From NCBI GenBank assembly GCA_026874595.1, contig CM049314.1, positions 10,036,729 to 10,100,728 of the forward strand: DNA of 64,000 nt, read 5' to 3'. The stretch is from Sipunculus nudus. Lineage: Eukaryota > Annelida > Sipuncula > Golfingiida > Sipunculidae. A model generated the notes under the pieces. The model was not told the origin of the DNA. It did not search any database and saw only the letters and a list, made by a program, of their open reading frames with translations. Positions 10,714 through 48,090 of this stretch are shown one piece after another. The translations under genes were made by a program, and so were the position numbers. Positions within the stretch are counted from its first letter, which is position 1; each line of letters opens with the position of its first letter.

Positions 10714-11129
10714 AAAAAAAAGCGGGAAAATTATGCTACCTCTGATGATTTTCGTCCATCACTTTGCGAAGATGACCATGATGATTAAGGAGGTGTAGTT
10801 GATAACTTTGTGTGTCCGGAGATGACTTGTCAGGCCACTCAAGGCACGGAATAACCTCCCAAATGTTAAGCACTTGTAATCGGTGGTTAACTTTCAAATA
10901 CTTCTGAATGCAACATGACTTGCGCGTGACTTAGGCAGAGTGAGGAGAGCTTGCGCAGCACTTTCTGCACTCTCTCTTCCTGATACATCTGGATCCAGAG
11001 GAAAGACGTGGTCAAGACGGCTAGAGATGTAACAGATTTCAGGATTTGCCGGAACCTTGCCAGAATTGAGACAAGGAACCGCCTACGGGGCTCCACACCG
11101 GTATTTCTGTCAGGGGTGTTTCCCTTAAG
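10714..11129. other. Non-coding stretch with an orphan minus-strand frame
   Basis: The minus strand is open from the transposon boundary to a stop at 10887 and encodes a hydrophobic segment near SLAVLTTSFLWIQMY followed by a basic tail. No family is recognised and no clear splice acceptor was found. It may be chance or a terminal exon. Confidence 0.25.
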
Positions 11130-12244
11130 CAGGGTTTTCATGGGGCACGCGAACGATTTGCGAAGGATGCGAATTTCGAAAAAAAAAATGCGAAAATTCT
11201 CACAACGTAAGTGCAAATGTATTGTGTAGCGTTGCCAGTCCATAAACACGTAGAACACGTGACTAAAATACGAACAACACGAATGTCGCACGAATCTCGG
11301 GCAATATTCATGCGGACATTTCGCGACATATACAAACTTGTTGCGCATATTTCGTGAATAACAAACGTCCTGCGACATTCGTGCGACATTCGTACATATG
11401 TCGCGCGACTATCTTGCGACCGGCGATCCGACCGACACTTGGGCAGTATACATGTTATGAAATGCAATGCAGTGCATTTCCAGCATCAGTTCTAGCCCAG
11501 ATGTCAGTGATGACCAGAAGATGGACCAGCATACTCTCCGACCTGTCCTGCCAGGCCTTGCATGTATGAAGAGGAAGCTTTTAATATTGAATAGGAAGCG
11601 AATAACAATTGCCGTGCGATATTCATGCGACATTCGTACAATTGTGGCTCGGATATCTTGCGACTGACGTGGAATGCTCGCGTGTGCTTCTCTGGCGAAG
11701 ACACCTGTTCTCAAGAAGTACCCGAACAGGTCGTGAATAGGTCGAAAAATGATCGGATAAACTTCGCTGCTTTCGTGAGACTTCTTCAGACTGTCGGAAT
11801 TTGTTTCACGAAGGATTTTGCAAACATCATCCACGTCGCGAGAATGTCGTGCACATATAACGAAGGTTTTTAGACATTTATGAGAGCAAATAACATTTGT
11901 TATATCATCAGAAATGCAAATAACATTAGAATTTGTTTCACGAAGATTTTTGCGAACATCACCCACGTCGTGAGAATGTCGTGCAGATATCACGAAGGTT
12001 TTTAGACATTTTTGAGAGCAAATAACAAACAAATCACGACCCGGGATGCTGGAAACGTTCCAAAGAAATTTCAAACTTTTTAAAAATTTTCCCGGAATAA
12101 TCGCGATTCCTGCGAACAATTGACGACGCATCCGAACCCCCGCGCATGTTTGGCGAACTTTTTGAGCCTAAAATACGAATGTTGGCCATTTTGTTTACAT
12201 TTGCATCCTTCGCAAATCGTTCGTGTGCCCCGTGAAAACCCCAC
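11130..12244. mobile_element. Non-autonomous DNA transposon with about 45-bp terminal inverted repeats
   Basis: The left end (CAGGGTTTTCATGGGGCACG continuing to about 11174) is matched in reverse complement at about 12200-12244 (CGTGTGCCCCGTGAAAACCC), with only a few mismatches over 45 bp. The interior is CpG-rich against an AT-rich background and contains ATTCGTGCGACATTCGT-type motifs and a 137-bp-period duplication. Flanks read TTAAG on the left and TTTAG on the right, so the target duplication is uncertain (TTAA or hAT-like). No transposase domain is recognised, although the minus strand has a 240-codon open frame. Confidence 0.8.
11796..12026. repeat. Direct repeat, 137-bp period, inside the TIR element
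   Basis: Two copies of a roughly 94-bp segment starting GAATTTGTTTCACGAAG and ending GAGAGCAAATAAC lie 137 bp apart and differ by scattered substitutions. Confidence 0.8.
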
Positions 12245-13475
12245 TTTAGATCCCTCACGGTTTAGCCTGGGTCCGCTGGGTACCCAGTTTTCGTGGTGAG
12301 CCACTGCATGGGAGTCTCTGTGAGAGTTTTAGCAGAAGCTAAGCCTATGTACCACTAGGAAGGACTTACTCAGCCTTCTTTTCGGTCAGGGGACCTAGAT
12401 GGCGGCTGCAGCTGAAAGCGAGAAGACAAAGCAACTACACTACACGACACTACAGCACTAGACACTATCCTAAACCCTGGTGAATAACTGTGAATACAAG
12501 GTAAGTTTTGCGTCTGTTTAGGGTTCGCGGTGTGCAATAGCTTCGGCAGCTTATGGTGTTCTAATTTCCCCTTATTGAGCCAAACTGCATCACTTGGGCT
12601 GGATAAATTTTTTTTTTTTTTCCTTGAAGTCACCCATGGCCCCCCGCTCAATATGTTCTTTGAAAAATGATGTGGTTGCTTGAAGAAAGAATTTAAGTTT
12701 ATTAATAAATTGGACACAATTCATTTCATAATTATCTCACAAATGCAGATTAGTAAAACATTAACTTAAAATTAAACTACTGTAATTTCAATATTAAATA
12801 TTTAGCTTAAATCCAGTCGTGACATTTTAGTTTGCATTAACGTGCCCAATGGGCATGCAGTAAATGACCTTTAATCTGCGTTTATTAATCACGATGCTAT
12901 AAACAGGTACTACGATCCCATACTGGAATTAAATCCATGTATGACATGCACATATCACTGATTATTTATTACAATTAAGTCCATTATTTGACCACAGCAC
13001 AGAAGCACAAAAGATTGTCATTAAATTCAATTAGTGAAAAGATCTGCAATTGCGAATTTCTAAAGGTTAACGGCAACCTGAACACCAGACTTTCCATGTA
13101 AGACCAGTGTCAGTGTCTCAGTTCAGTTAACGATACACGAAGTGTATGCATGCATTTTCTCAAGGTCCTAGGTACCAATGCACCCTCTGTTACATGGCCC
13201 TGAATTTTTCTTGTGTATCAAGTGGTTTAATTATTTTCATCCTTTGCATACGTTCTACTTGTGCACATATGTCAATGTAAAAAGTGCACAGAAGACTTCA
13301 GTTGTCATACATAGTCAACTTCTGTGCATTATCTTTGTACATCCAATATTACATATCAAATAAATGTATTCAATGCCTCCAGAATATATTTCTACTGAAA
13401 ATAAGACAAACACGTTGTTTTATACTTGAAACGTGACAGCAAGCATAAATCGCTGGATGTATTTCCTACGGAGTG
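12245..13475. other. Non-coding stretch with a possible 5' exon
   Basis: No gene is established. At 12399-12500 a plus-strand ATGGCGG start context is followed, after a short frame ending in TAG, by a consensus donor (ACAAG|gtaagt near 12500). This could be the first exon of an unrecognised transcript. The rest is AT-rich and featureless. Confidence 0.25.
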
Positions 13476-13672
13476 CAGAAGCGGATCCAGGTGCATGGGG
13501 GTCCGGACACCCCCCCCCCCCCCTTTTTTTCAGCCACAGCAACCTTTTTTCCAAGGGTTTCAGAAAAATTTTGCGGCCTGGGCACCTTTTTTGTCCGGCC
13601 TTTTCCGGACTTGGGACCTTTATTTTAGGGTTTCCGTTGGTCCTACTTTCTTAAATCCTGAATCCGCCCCTG
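13476..13672. mobile_element. hAT-like MITE of about 197 bp
   Basis: Starts CAGAAGCGGATCCAGG and ends CTGAATCCGCCCCTG, an imperfect terminal inverted repeat of the CAGGGGCGGATCCAG type common in hAT MITEs. The interior is short and low-complexity, with a poly-C then poly-T run at 13510-13530. A clean 8-bp target duplication is not seen; GAGT occurs on both sides. Confidence 0.65.
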
Positions 13673-13971
13673 GAGTCACTTATTCGTTTTGTAGGACCCT
13701 CGATGCTGATGTATTATATGATGGGCTGACAGGAATACAACTCCCTTATTTTATTGCTCTGGTTCAATGGGAGGATATCTTTTGTATGTGGTGAAACAGG
13801 TGGGCACAGTGAATGCCTGCATGACCTGTGGTACTTCCTTCTTTAAACACTTATCACGTAGGTAAATACCCGGAGAAAATAATGACGGAGATCCAGTCAG
13901 GTTTATTACTCTCAGTGAGTGGTCTTACGGATTGTCATATGGTTTTCCCCAAGAACTTATGTGTTGGCTTG

Positions 13972-13973
<2 letters not shown>

Positions 13974-14036
<63 letters not shown>

Positions 14037-14196
14037 AATATAAATGTATATATATATATATATATTAACCGGTTTGGGAATTTTTACCTTCCGCAAGTTT
14101 AGGCGGAATATACACTCAATATATAAGTTACTTTGTCCTCCCTCTTCTTTGAAACTGTGCTACTACGAGAAGAGCTATATAAAATTCTTTACTCTC

Positions 14197-14250
<54 letters not shown>

Positions 14251-14400
14251 TATATATAATTATACAAAATGAAGACGAGTCAAGTATTTTCAGTAAAACA
14301 TCTGAAAATACTTGACTCATCTTCATTTTGTATAATTATAAAGCTCTGGTGAAATGCCATAGAGCACTCTAGTAGTTGTTGCTTGCAGAAAACCTGCAGA

Positions 14401-14491
<91 letters not shown>
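13974..14491. repeat. Block of three long (TA)n runs
   Basis: TA runs lie at about 13974-14068, 14204-14258 and 14403-14491, separated by about 140 bp each. The second is contiguous with the inverted repeat at 14255-14340. Confidence 0.92.
14255..14340. repeat. Near-perfect inverted repeat, 39-bp arms, 8-nt loop
   Basis: Left arm 14255-14293 and right arm 14302-14340 are reverse complements with a single mismatch, around the loop TAAAACAT. In a plus-strand RNA the mismatch would be C opposite A; in a minus-strand RNA it becomes G opposite U, so that hairpin would be fully paired. Flanking TA dinucleotides suggest a palindromic MITE inserted at TA, but a small-RNA precursor is not excluded. 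Confidence 0.9.
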
Positions 14492-14495
<4 letters not shown>

Positions 14496-16172
14496 ACCAA
14501 AGTTTTTCTATGACAAGAAGTGTAATGGTAACCCCTTAAATATGTGCATGAATAAGGGCTGATATATGCTTCCCCTATCGCCCCAACTTTCCTGTTAATA
14601 TACCTGCAATGTTAATATTTAATAATTTTTAAAAAAATCTCTCCCGATAAAGAGGGGGCTATGTTAATTTTATTTTTTATGGAATGTTCATGGTAGTATA
14701 GACAAAATATATCAATGCAAATAATTTATTGCTCCGTTCAAACTGTAATATGAAAGATTTTTTTTTTAATCTGTAAAAACTTGACATTTGTCTTTTGGGG
14801 TTTTTTTAGAAATGCATGACTGACCAGATTTCACTCAAAATTTGCACGTTAATTAAAGTTTTACTCAATGTACAAATAAAAGATCGTTGAGCTTAAGTCA
14901 TGGGATGTCTGTTGTTATTCTCAAAATTACCATTAAACTTTGAAAATAAATTTCACTCGTGAACAACAGAAAAAGCACAGAAAAAGTTCTCTATTTTATG
15001 GATGCATCTCATTACATTCCAAGACAAATTTTGCATATATTTTTGTAATACTATTTAGATATCGTAGCTTGCGGTTGCATTTTTGGATCTTCCAGTTAAA
15101 AGAGGTATGCATCTTGCTGGAACACAGTTTCATTTATTATATAAACCAATGCAACATATTTGTTTAACAACATTAAAACTAAAAAGTGGATCGCAATTTG
15201 CCACCTGGTAACAGACAAAATACAGCAGGTAAACATGAACTACCGTTCGCTATCTAAGAAACACTGAATTTTTTTAAAGTGAAACATAATAACAAGTTGG
15301 AATCCCTGGAAATTCCAGTTTTATTGTCGTCACAACAATTACTATCAACTACGACAATCCTCTGAGGACAATCCTAATGATAATTCATTATTCATGACTA
15401 ATCTTAATGAGTGATTTACCAAACCTGAAAGACTGTAGTTTTTGGGAGTAAAATATAAAGTTAATGTACACACTAGAAAAGGCCGTCTTGTAACTGGTGC
15501 ACATCATCGGCACTGTTCCATACAAAACAGTAAATATCCATAAAGTGGTGAGCCGCAGTAGACCTGCCAACCTACACAGGTGCAGGACCGTAAAATCAGA
15601 ACAAGTAAGATTCTTACAAGCTTTTCCAAGCAGGAAATCAAAGTACATCTGAAAACACATGATTTTGCGTTCTAATATCTCTAATTACGTGAAACTCGGG
15701 CAAGACCTGTGACATTTTGTCAAATACAGGTAACGTCTTTCTTAACCAGAAAATGTGACAGGGGATTCTGTCTGATCTGGATATCAAGATGCAGCATCAT
15801 CTATTAAAGATCATTATAAAGACTCACCTGTCACCTGGACACCTGAGGAAATCTAATCTCCTGTAAGGTAAAGTGAGCACAACTGTGTTTACAACAAGTG
15901 TGTTTACGTCCTTATTTAGGCTCTGCTAAACGATGCCAATTGCCAATTTTTGGATGAAAAATAAGTAACGCCCCCTGACTTCTAATTTTCTGTGTGCTGT
16001 ATTGCATTCAAACAATCCCTTGTACAAAATATAAACAGGCATTCCCACATCATGAAGGACAATAAAAAACCTTTTCACATGGTACTAATATCTGATAGAA
16101 GTGAACACCATGTACATATATCAGCTCGTGGATGAAGGTTCATTCACCGGATGTTACAAATGAAGGAATGTA

Positions 16173-16179
<7 letters not shown>
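14492..16179. other. Intergenic AT-rich stretch
   Basis: No gene is established. The minus strand at about 15420-15650 is open and hydrophobic (for example LRLTTLWIFTVLYG), discussed as a weak transporter-like candidate, without splice or homology proof. Confidence 0.35.

Positions 16180-16211
<32 letters not shown>
16180..16211. repeat. (TA)n microsatellite
   Basis: A run of TA dinucleotides of about 32 bp. Confidence 0.9.
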
Positions 16212-16213
<2 letters not shown>

Positions 16214-18387
16214 AAACAATATGCAATATCATATACAATGGCACATCTACAAGAAAAACAATCTTATTAAGCATACATGCTTTACAGGATATAAATCTTT
16301 TAAAGCATAAACATTTATTTAATGTAGCATTCAAGCTATAAATACTTCTACAAGCAAACCATAACGCCTGGTCTTGGAATAATATAAAAGCTAACTGTGA
16401 AAGGCATAATTATAAGAAATTGGAACATAAAATTATCAGTGGCACTTAACACGACTACCAGCAAAGTACCCACTCCTCATCAATCTAAAGGTGAACTTTG
16501 ATACCGGCAAGCATGACACACAAGACTCAGTCATGCACCATGCATCTGTTTACTTTAAAGCCAGTACCAAAGTCAGTGGGAGTTCACCAGCAGGCAATAA
16601 TATGCAGCATCAGTTTGTCTCACTGAACCACAAGGAATGTACAGACTACATTCTATATATGTATATACCTGTATCATCATCTGTGACTGTAAATTATCCC
16701 TGCACTTCAAATAGTAAAATTCCTGATATTTCCCTGATCATGAGACATATTAGAATTAGTGGATAAATTTTGGAGGTAAATGGTGTCCCTATAATCTTCT
16801 ATAAACATGCAGGTTTTCCAGAAGTATTTACTTTTAAGTCAGAGACACCAACTACAGCAATCATGCTCACATATACAAATATAATCATCTATACATTGTA
16901 TGATGATGACTAAGAAAGAGATACAGCTGTTGAAAGTAGGGCTGGCTATAGCTTAAATATTCATAATTATTATTTATTTTTTAATATTATAATTATTGTT
17001 TTCATTTTTGTTGTTATTATTATTATTATTATTACCTATATGAGCTGAGCATCCTTGGGACTGAAATGCATATATGCTTTGGGGCACCGGTATAAAACTT
17101 TATCCCATGGTTGAACACAATATCCCTTACTTTCCCAGTTAAATGTCATGGATTGGAAAATATGAAGTACAATACCCTGAATATAATTATATCAACAAAT
17201 ACATATATTTCATATGTAAAAAAAAAGGAAATTAAAGTTTCAGGAAGGTATTCTGAAACTAAATTTCAAGCATTCTATGTAACACAATTCAGTTAAAATT
17301 GTACACATCTAGAAGTAATACCTTGCCACATTCTTGTTGACCATGATCAGTAATCCAATGCTGTATTTATCAACCTGTTATTATATATTCAAATATATTT
17401 CTCTATATTATAAAGAACTGTATTAGTTAAATCAGGTATGTCAGCTATTACATGTATTACCCCTGATTCTGCTATAAATTCTTATCAAATAAGTACAGAT
17501 GCGCTTTTTGCAGCGATTTGCATAAAATATGTCACATATTATTTATTGCACTGTTCATACTTACAACATGACCATATATATTAAAATAGAAAAAAAATAA
17601 CTACAGATTTGAAAGAGTACAAAACATTCTGTTTGTGTGGGAACAGGCTGTTAAAAAATACCTGCAAGTACTGCCACCTGTGGTCTCTCACAAGAACTAC
17701 AGAGATCAAGTAAACCAGTGAACATGCAACTGCCAGTGCTGAATCAGGGAATAGAATAAAACTCATTAAATAGTTCCTCTCAAAAAAGGCTAAAGAAACA
17801 ATCTTTTTGATCTGATGATCATCTTAATATAACATCTGAAAAATAAAATCTCTACGTATTATCAATTGTTACCTATCGAAGGAAAATACAATCAGGTGAA
17901 AATAAGCATTTCACACCAGTTTAATTAACAAAGTAAATTAAATCTATAATGAAACTTATGATACTCCAGTCCTATACTTAAAATATTTTATCTGCTGTAA
18001 ACAGAATCTGCAAAAGCAAAATAAAATTATCAAACTGTCCTTAAAGTCCCTTTTCAGGGCCAGTTTGGACAATTCATATCTTTGGCATTAGTAAATATTT
18101 TACATCCACCTAATGATGCAAAAATAAACCTCAAGCTCAGTGCATACTAGTGTTCAGATAATGCATCTTTAAAAATAAATCACTATGCTTCCATGCACTG
18201 CTTTATAAGAGTTCACTGCTGGTGTAAACATCTCAATCAAAGTCCTATACTATAACATGTCAAAAGCTAAAATATATAAGAAATTACTATTAACTGTCTT
18301 TTTTATGTCTTCACCATATATAAAATAAATTACTTATTAATGCATAAAAATGTGGGGTTGGATTAAATAATCTAAACATACATATGA
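16212..18387. other. Intergenic stretch 3' of the EBPL gene
   Basis: AT-rich, with no established gene. A possible minus-strand exon of 77 nt lies at 17738-17662, with a pyrimidine-rich acceptor (ttccctgattcag) and a GCAG|gtattt donor. Confidence 0.35.
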
Positions 18388-18393
18388 TTTATT
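18388..18393 (-). terminator. Candidate polyadenylation signal of EBPL
   Basis: AATAAA on the minus strand, 120 nt downstream of the EBPL stop codon and the nearest canonical signal. Confidence 0.5.
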
Positions 18394-18512
18394 AAAGTGA
18401 CCAGTATGTTAAGTCAGTAGTGAATTTTTAAAAATACATTATTACTTTAGAGAGTGTGGTTCGTTAAGGCCATGCGATCGTAAAACCTGCTTAGTTTGTG
18501 CAGATTTATGTC

Positions 18513-22299
<3,787 letters not shown>

Positions 22300-23159
22300 G
22301 GCTAATATGGGAGTATGACAGCTCTGTGCTGGTGACAGCTGACAGCTAGCGTCACTATCAGTGGCCTGATCCCTGCAGGTGGTCGTCAACGAGATACACC
22401 AAATACTGGAGGAAGACTGGATAACACATCACACAGGTGAGCGACATTTTTTCCAATTTTTACTAACATTTAAAAGCATCCATGAATTTTACTTTCCCAG
22501 TTTAACATTTACAATATAAAAATAAAAACGAATCCCTCGTCTTTTTATGTCGGACACAAGTTACTTGCAGCATTTTGTAGTATCCGTAATATCTGCATGA
22601 CATTAAATATTTAGTCTACAAGGTCAAGGACGCTTATGAGATTTTCTGCGTTCAAATAGTTTCGTAGATAAAAGTTTCTTAATATGGAAAATTTTAAGAA
22701 AATTTCTTTTAAAATTGTGCTTTCAAAAATATTTATAAATTATTGAACCCCACCCTATAGTGAAGTCATTGAAACGGGATGACCTCATCTCACCTCAAGT
22801 CATCTCGAACTGTATTAAGCTGTTATATGATTGGCTAGGCTAGTTTACTGCATGACAAGAAAGTACTTTGTTAATTTTTATGTAATAAACAACAAAATGT
22901 GAGACCTGCAACCATAATAATTTCACTAATAACGCATACATTTTAATTATATTAAAAGGTTTAAATTTTCATTTTTCATCATTTTACAGTTGCATATATG
23001 AAAATTACACGAGTCAGAAAAGGGACACAGAGGGAAAACAGTCGACCAATGAGAGGCCTTGTTTCATAAGCTCTACTCTTCCTTTTCATGAGGTGGCCGG
23101 CATTTTGAAAGGATCTCGCAGTAAAATTGCCATCGAACAAGATTGTGTTCCCGGACGCA
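22300..23159. promoter_or_regulatory. Bidirectional promoter interval between EBPL and importin alpha
   Basis: The 860 bp between the two divergent start codons must hold both 5' UTRs and core promoters unless distant 5' exons exist. No TATA box is obvious near either start. A CCAAT box is at 23046-23050, 110 nt before the importin ATG. A plus-strand donor-like CACAG|gtgagc near 22436 could end an alternative untranslated exon. Confidence 0.55.
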
Positions 23160-45305
<22,146 letters not shown>

Positions 45306-48090
45306 TACCTACCCTTCACAGACACACTAACAGCAACACTGTCAAACCCACTCCTACATGCGCTAGGCAAGGATTTGTACATATTCAGTTTGGTCTATGT
45401 TCTGTACAGTAAGTAGCCGCGTACTATACCCAGTCAGCAAGGGTAGTCTCATTCCACGGAACAGTGGCCTTGACCTTTGACGTGTCACACACCCCTGTGT
45501 GACTGAAGGTAGTTCGTCTTGGTCTGTGGGGCAAATGAAAAGAATTCGGAAATTGTTCTGGATGAGTCCAGAACTGTTTCCCATGACACCGTTGGAGCGG
45601 TCATGGAAGAAATTCACAAACGGCACTTGGGATGGGGTTACCGGAATCCCATCATAGCAAGCGGTGCATTTTACGCAAAATTTTCTAGAAAGCAGGTCAG
45701 GCCACAGATGTAGGGTTAAAAAATGGTGGAATTAGGCTATGCGAGCTCGTTACCCAGCGGTTAATCCACCATAAACCAAGACATGATAAATAAATACACT
45801 GCAGGGAGAGACGTAAGATTAGCCAAATGATTGGTACTACAACACAAAGATGTAATTACAATTGCAGCAGCCATAAGACACGTAACAAACCACAGGAGAG
45901 GCAGTATATGACTATACGAGATGCAAAACCCTGCAGGCAGGAAACAGCTTTAACTTTTATCTAAAAAATGGCAGTTAACAGGTTGGTGCAGACTACGACA
46001 TGTACGCATATGTTTACACGTGCATTCAAACCTGTCATGTATAAAATTAGGTACGCTCAAGCCATTTACCAGTGCATTGCCTGCTTACGGCAAACGACAT
46101 AGTTCCCACTTGCCATGTCACTTCGAACTGATGGAGGTATCGAAACCAAGCTGTGGGGAAGTTTTCCTCTTGTCTCAGTGCTGTGTAAAAGATGAAATTG
46201 TAATGCCTCTGGTCCCACTTCTATAGAGAGAACTTGAGGTGATGTTATACTGAAACAGAAGACACTTTGTTAATTGGTCTCTTATGTTCATAGGAAAATA
46301 TTTTTCTTTCACTTGGGTTTTGTAATCATTAAGATTGTTTTATCACCAAAGTTGCTGAGATGTTTTATTACATTTTGATGTTTGTGCAGTATATTTATTA
46401 CTGTGAGAGAAAGTTCAGGATAGTGGGATAGCTGCTGAAATGGTGACATCTACAAGTGGGATAAATAAACGATGAAAATAATATTGTGTCCCAAATATTT
46501 TAAACATGTTCTGACCCAAAATGGGCTGCTCTTTTGAAGGAAGGCCTGTCATAATAATTGATTTATGAAGTGGGATACCAAGGCTGGCTTTGTATTTAAT
46601 CACAGTGTAAAAGATTGTGGGTTGCCCTGTTTGCTGGTTAACAAGACCTGTACAGCCAAGTGTTACAGAGCAAGACAACATGATCAGGAATGAGTAAAGA
46701 AAGTGGTTTTCCAGAAACTCTCCTAAATAATTCTGTCAAATAATTTTAAATTGTTTCCTGTAATTTCAAGGGAGAGAAAAATATCATTGGTCCTTTAAAG
46801 AATCAAATGCAGTTGTTGACAGTTTCATTCAGAATGCTCTTTTGTTGGCGGAGTTGGAATGACTTTGTTCTTAAGAAAGTATGACATTTGAATTATTAAC
46901 TTTGAACCATGAAAAAGTCATGTGTACCCCACATGACCTCCCACCTCTTATATCATCAAGACAAATTTTACCTTGCAAGCTCTCACTTAGCCTGCAGGAG
47001 TTTCATTAAAGTCCTTTCTTTTTATTTACATTGTTTGCTCTTCATAATAGCTTACACGGCACAAGCTTTCATATTTGGAGACTTCAGCAGCTAACTGTAG
47101 TGCCACTTTATGAATGTGATAATAATACCATAATACACCCAACAGGCATGGGACTTGTGCCAGTCCTGCAAGTTGTAGTGATTTTGGGGTTTAAAGCATT
47201 GTGAAACTTTAAATAAAATTTGCTTGAAATAAATGCCCAGCAGACCGTTAAATTCTGGTCTCTGGATTGAAAGCACATTGGTTTATGCACTCTCTCAGTA
47301 TCTATCAGCAGCCTTTCTAACCGTTTGTGCAGTTTACATTTTCAGCTGTGCTTGTTTACTTGTAACCATATGAATGAAAGGAGCGTTAAGATTAAGAAGC
47401 TGGGATTTTAACCCAGATGAGGTTTTGGTCACGTACCTTATTACTTAGTTGCAAATTTTCCCAGTTTTTTTCAGTTTATATCCTACAGCATTTATATGAT
47501 TTACACACACAAGGAACATGGTCATAGCTCTGTCACAGTGAAACCGCTTATTTTTAAGTGACACAATGTCATATATGTATGTTTATATTTGTGGCATGGG
47601 TGCAACTCTGAAACTGCATCTACCAGTGTAGATCATTTAAAATATCGCAAGGCAGAAAATAGCCAGCATAGTAGTAGAGAAACCATTTTAATACTTCTAG
47701 CGCTAGTGAAGGTATCCCACAATTCCTGCTGCCTGTTCTTGTGACTCTCGGCTTCTCCACAAACTATTGCACAATACTGATGTACTAATTAAACCAAGAC
47801 TGGGTTTACTGTGTATTTTTGTTATCTTTTATACATAATATGATAATCTGCAAGAAAAAATGCAAATGATTTCCAAATAAGGAAGTGCTGCTACCCATCA
47901 GCCGTGAGACATGTACAGTATAATATATAGCAGATGTGAACAAATTCATATGTCCGGAGTACCCCTATACATTGTAGGGGGCTGTTGCACCTTTTTAAAT
48001 GTTTAATATAAGACTTTTGCAGTGGACATGCATGTACGTTATAATTATGCTGGACATGGATTTTTTTGCTGCAATAAAGTCATTATTACT
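45306..48090 (+). other. Probable importin alpha 3' UTR
   Basis: No further exon is recognised after the stop. AATAAA occurs at about 45788, 46463 and 47211; the 48073-48078 signal has the best GT-rich downstream context. Which site is used cannot be told. Confidence 0.45.
48073..48078 (+). terminator. Candidate importin alpha polyadenylation signal
   Basis: AATAAA followed within 40 bp by TATGTGAGTTTGTTTC, a GT-rich element. Earlier signals could give shorter transcripts. Confidence 0.4.

Noticed and set aside
22300-22389. N-terminal extension of EBPL exon 1 to 22389
   Set aside because: The extension begins with TTG, not ATG. The ATG at 22299 has a good context and gives the expected protein length.
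45519-45713. 64-codon frame after the importin stop
   Set aside because: No homology recognised and no splice sites; most simply 3' UTR.
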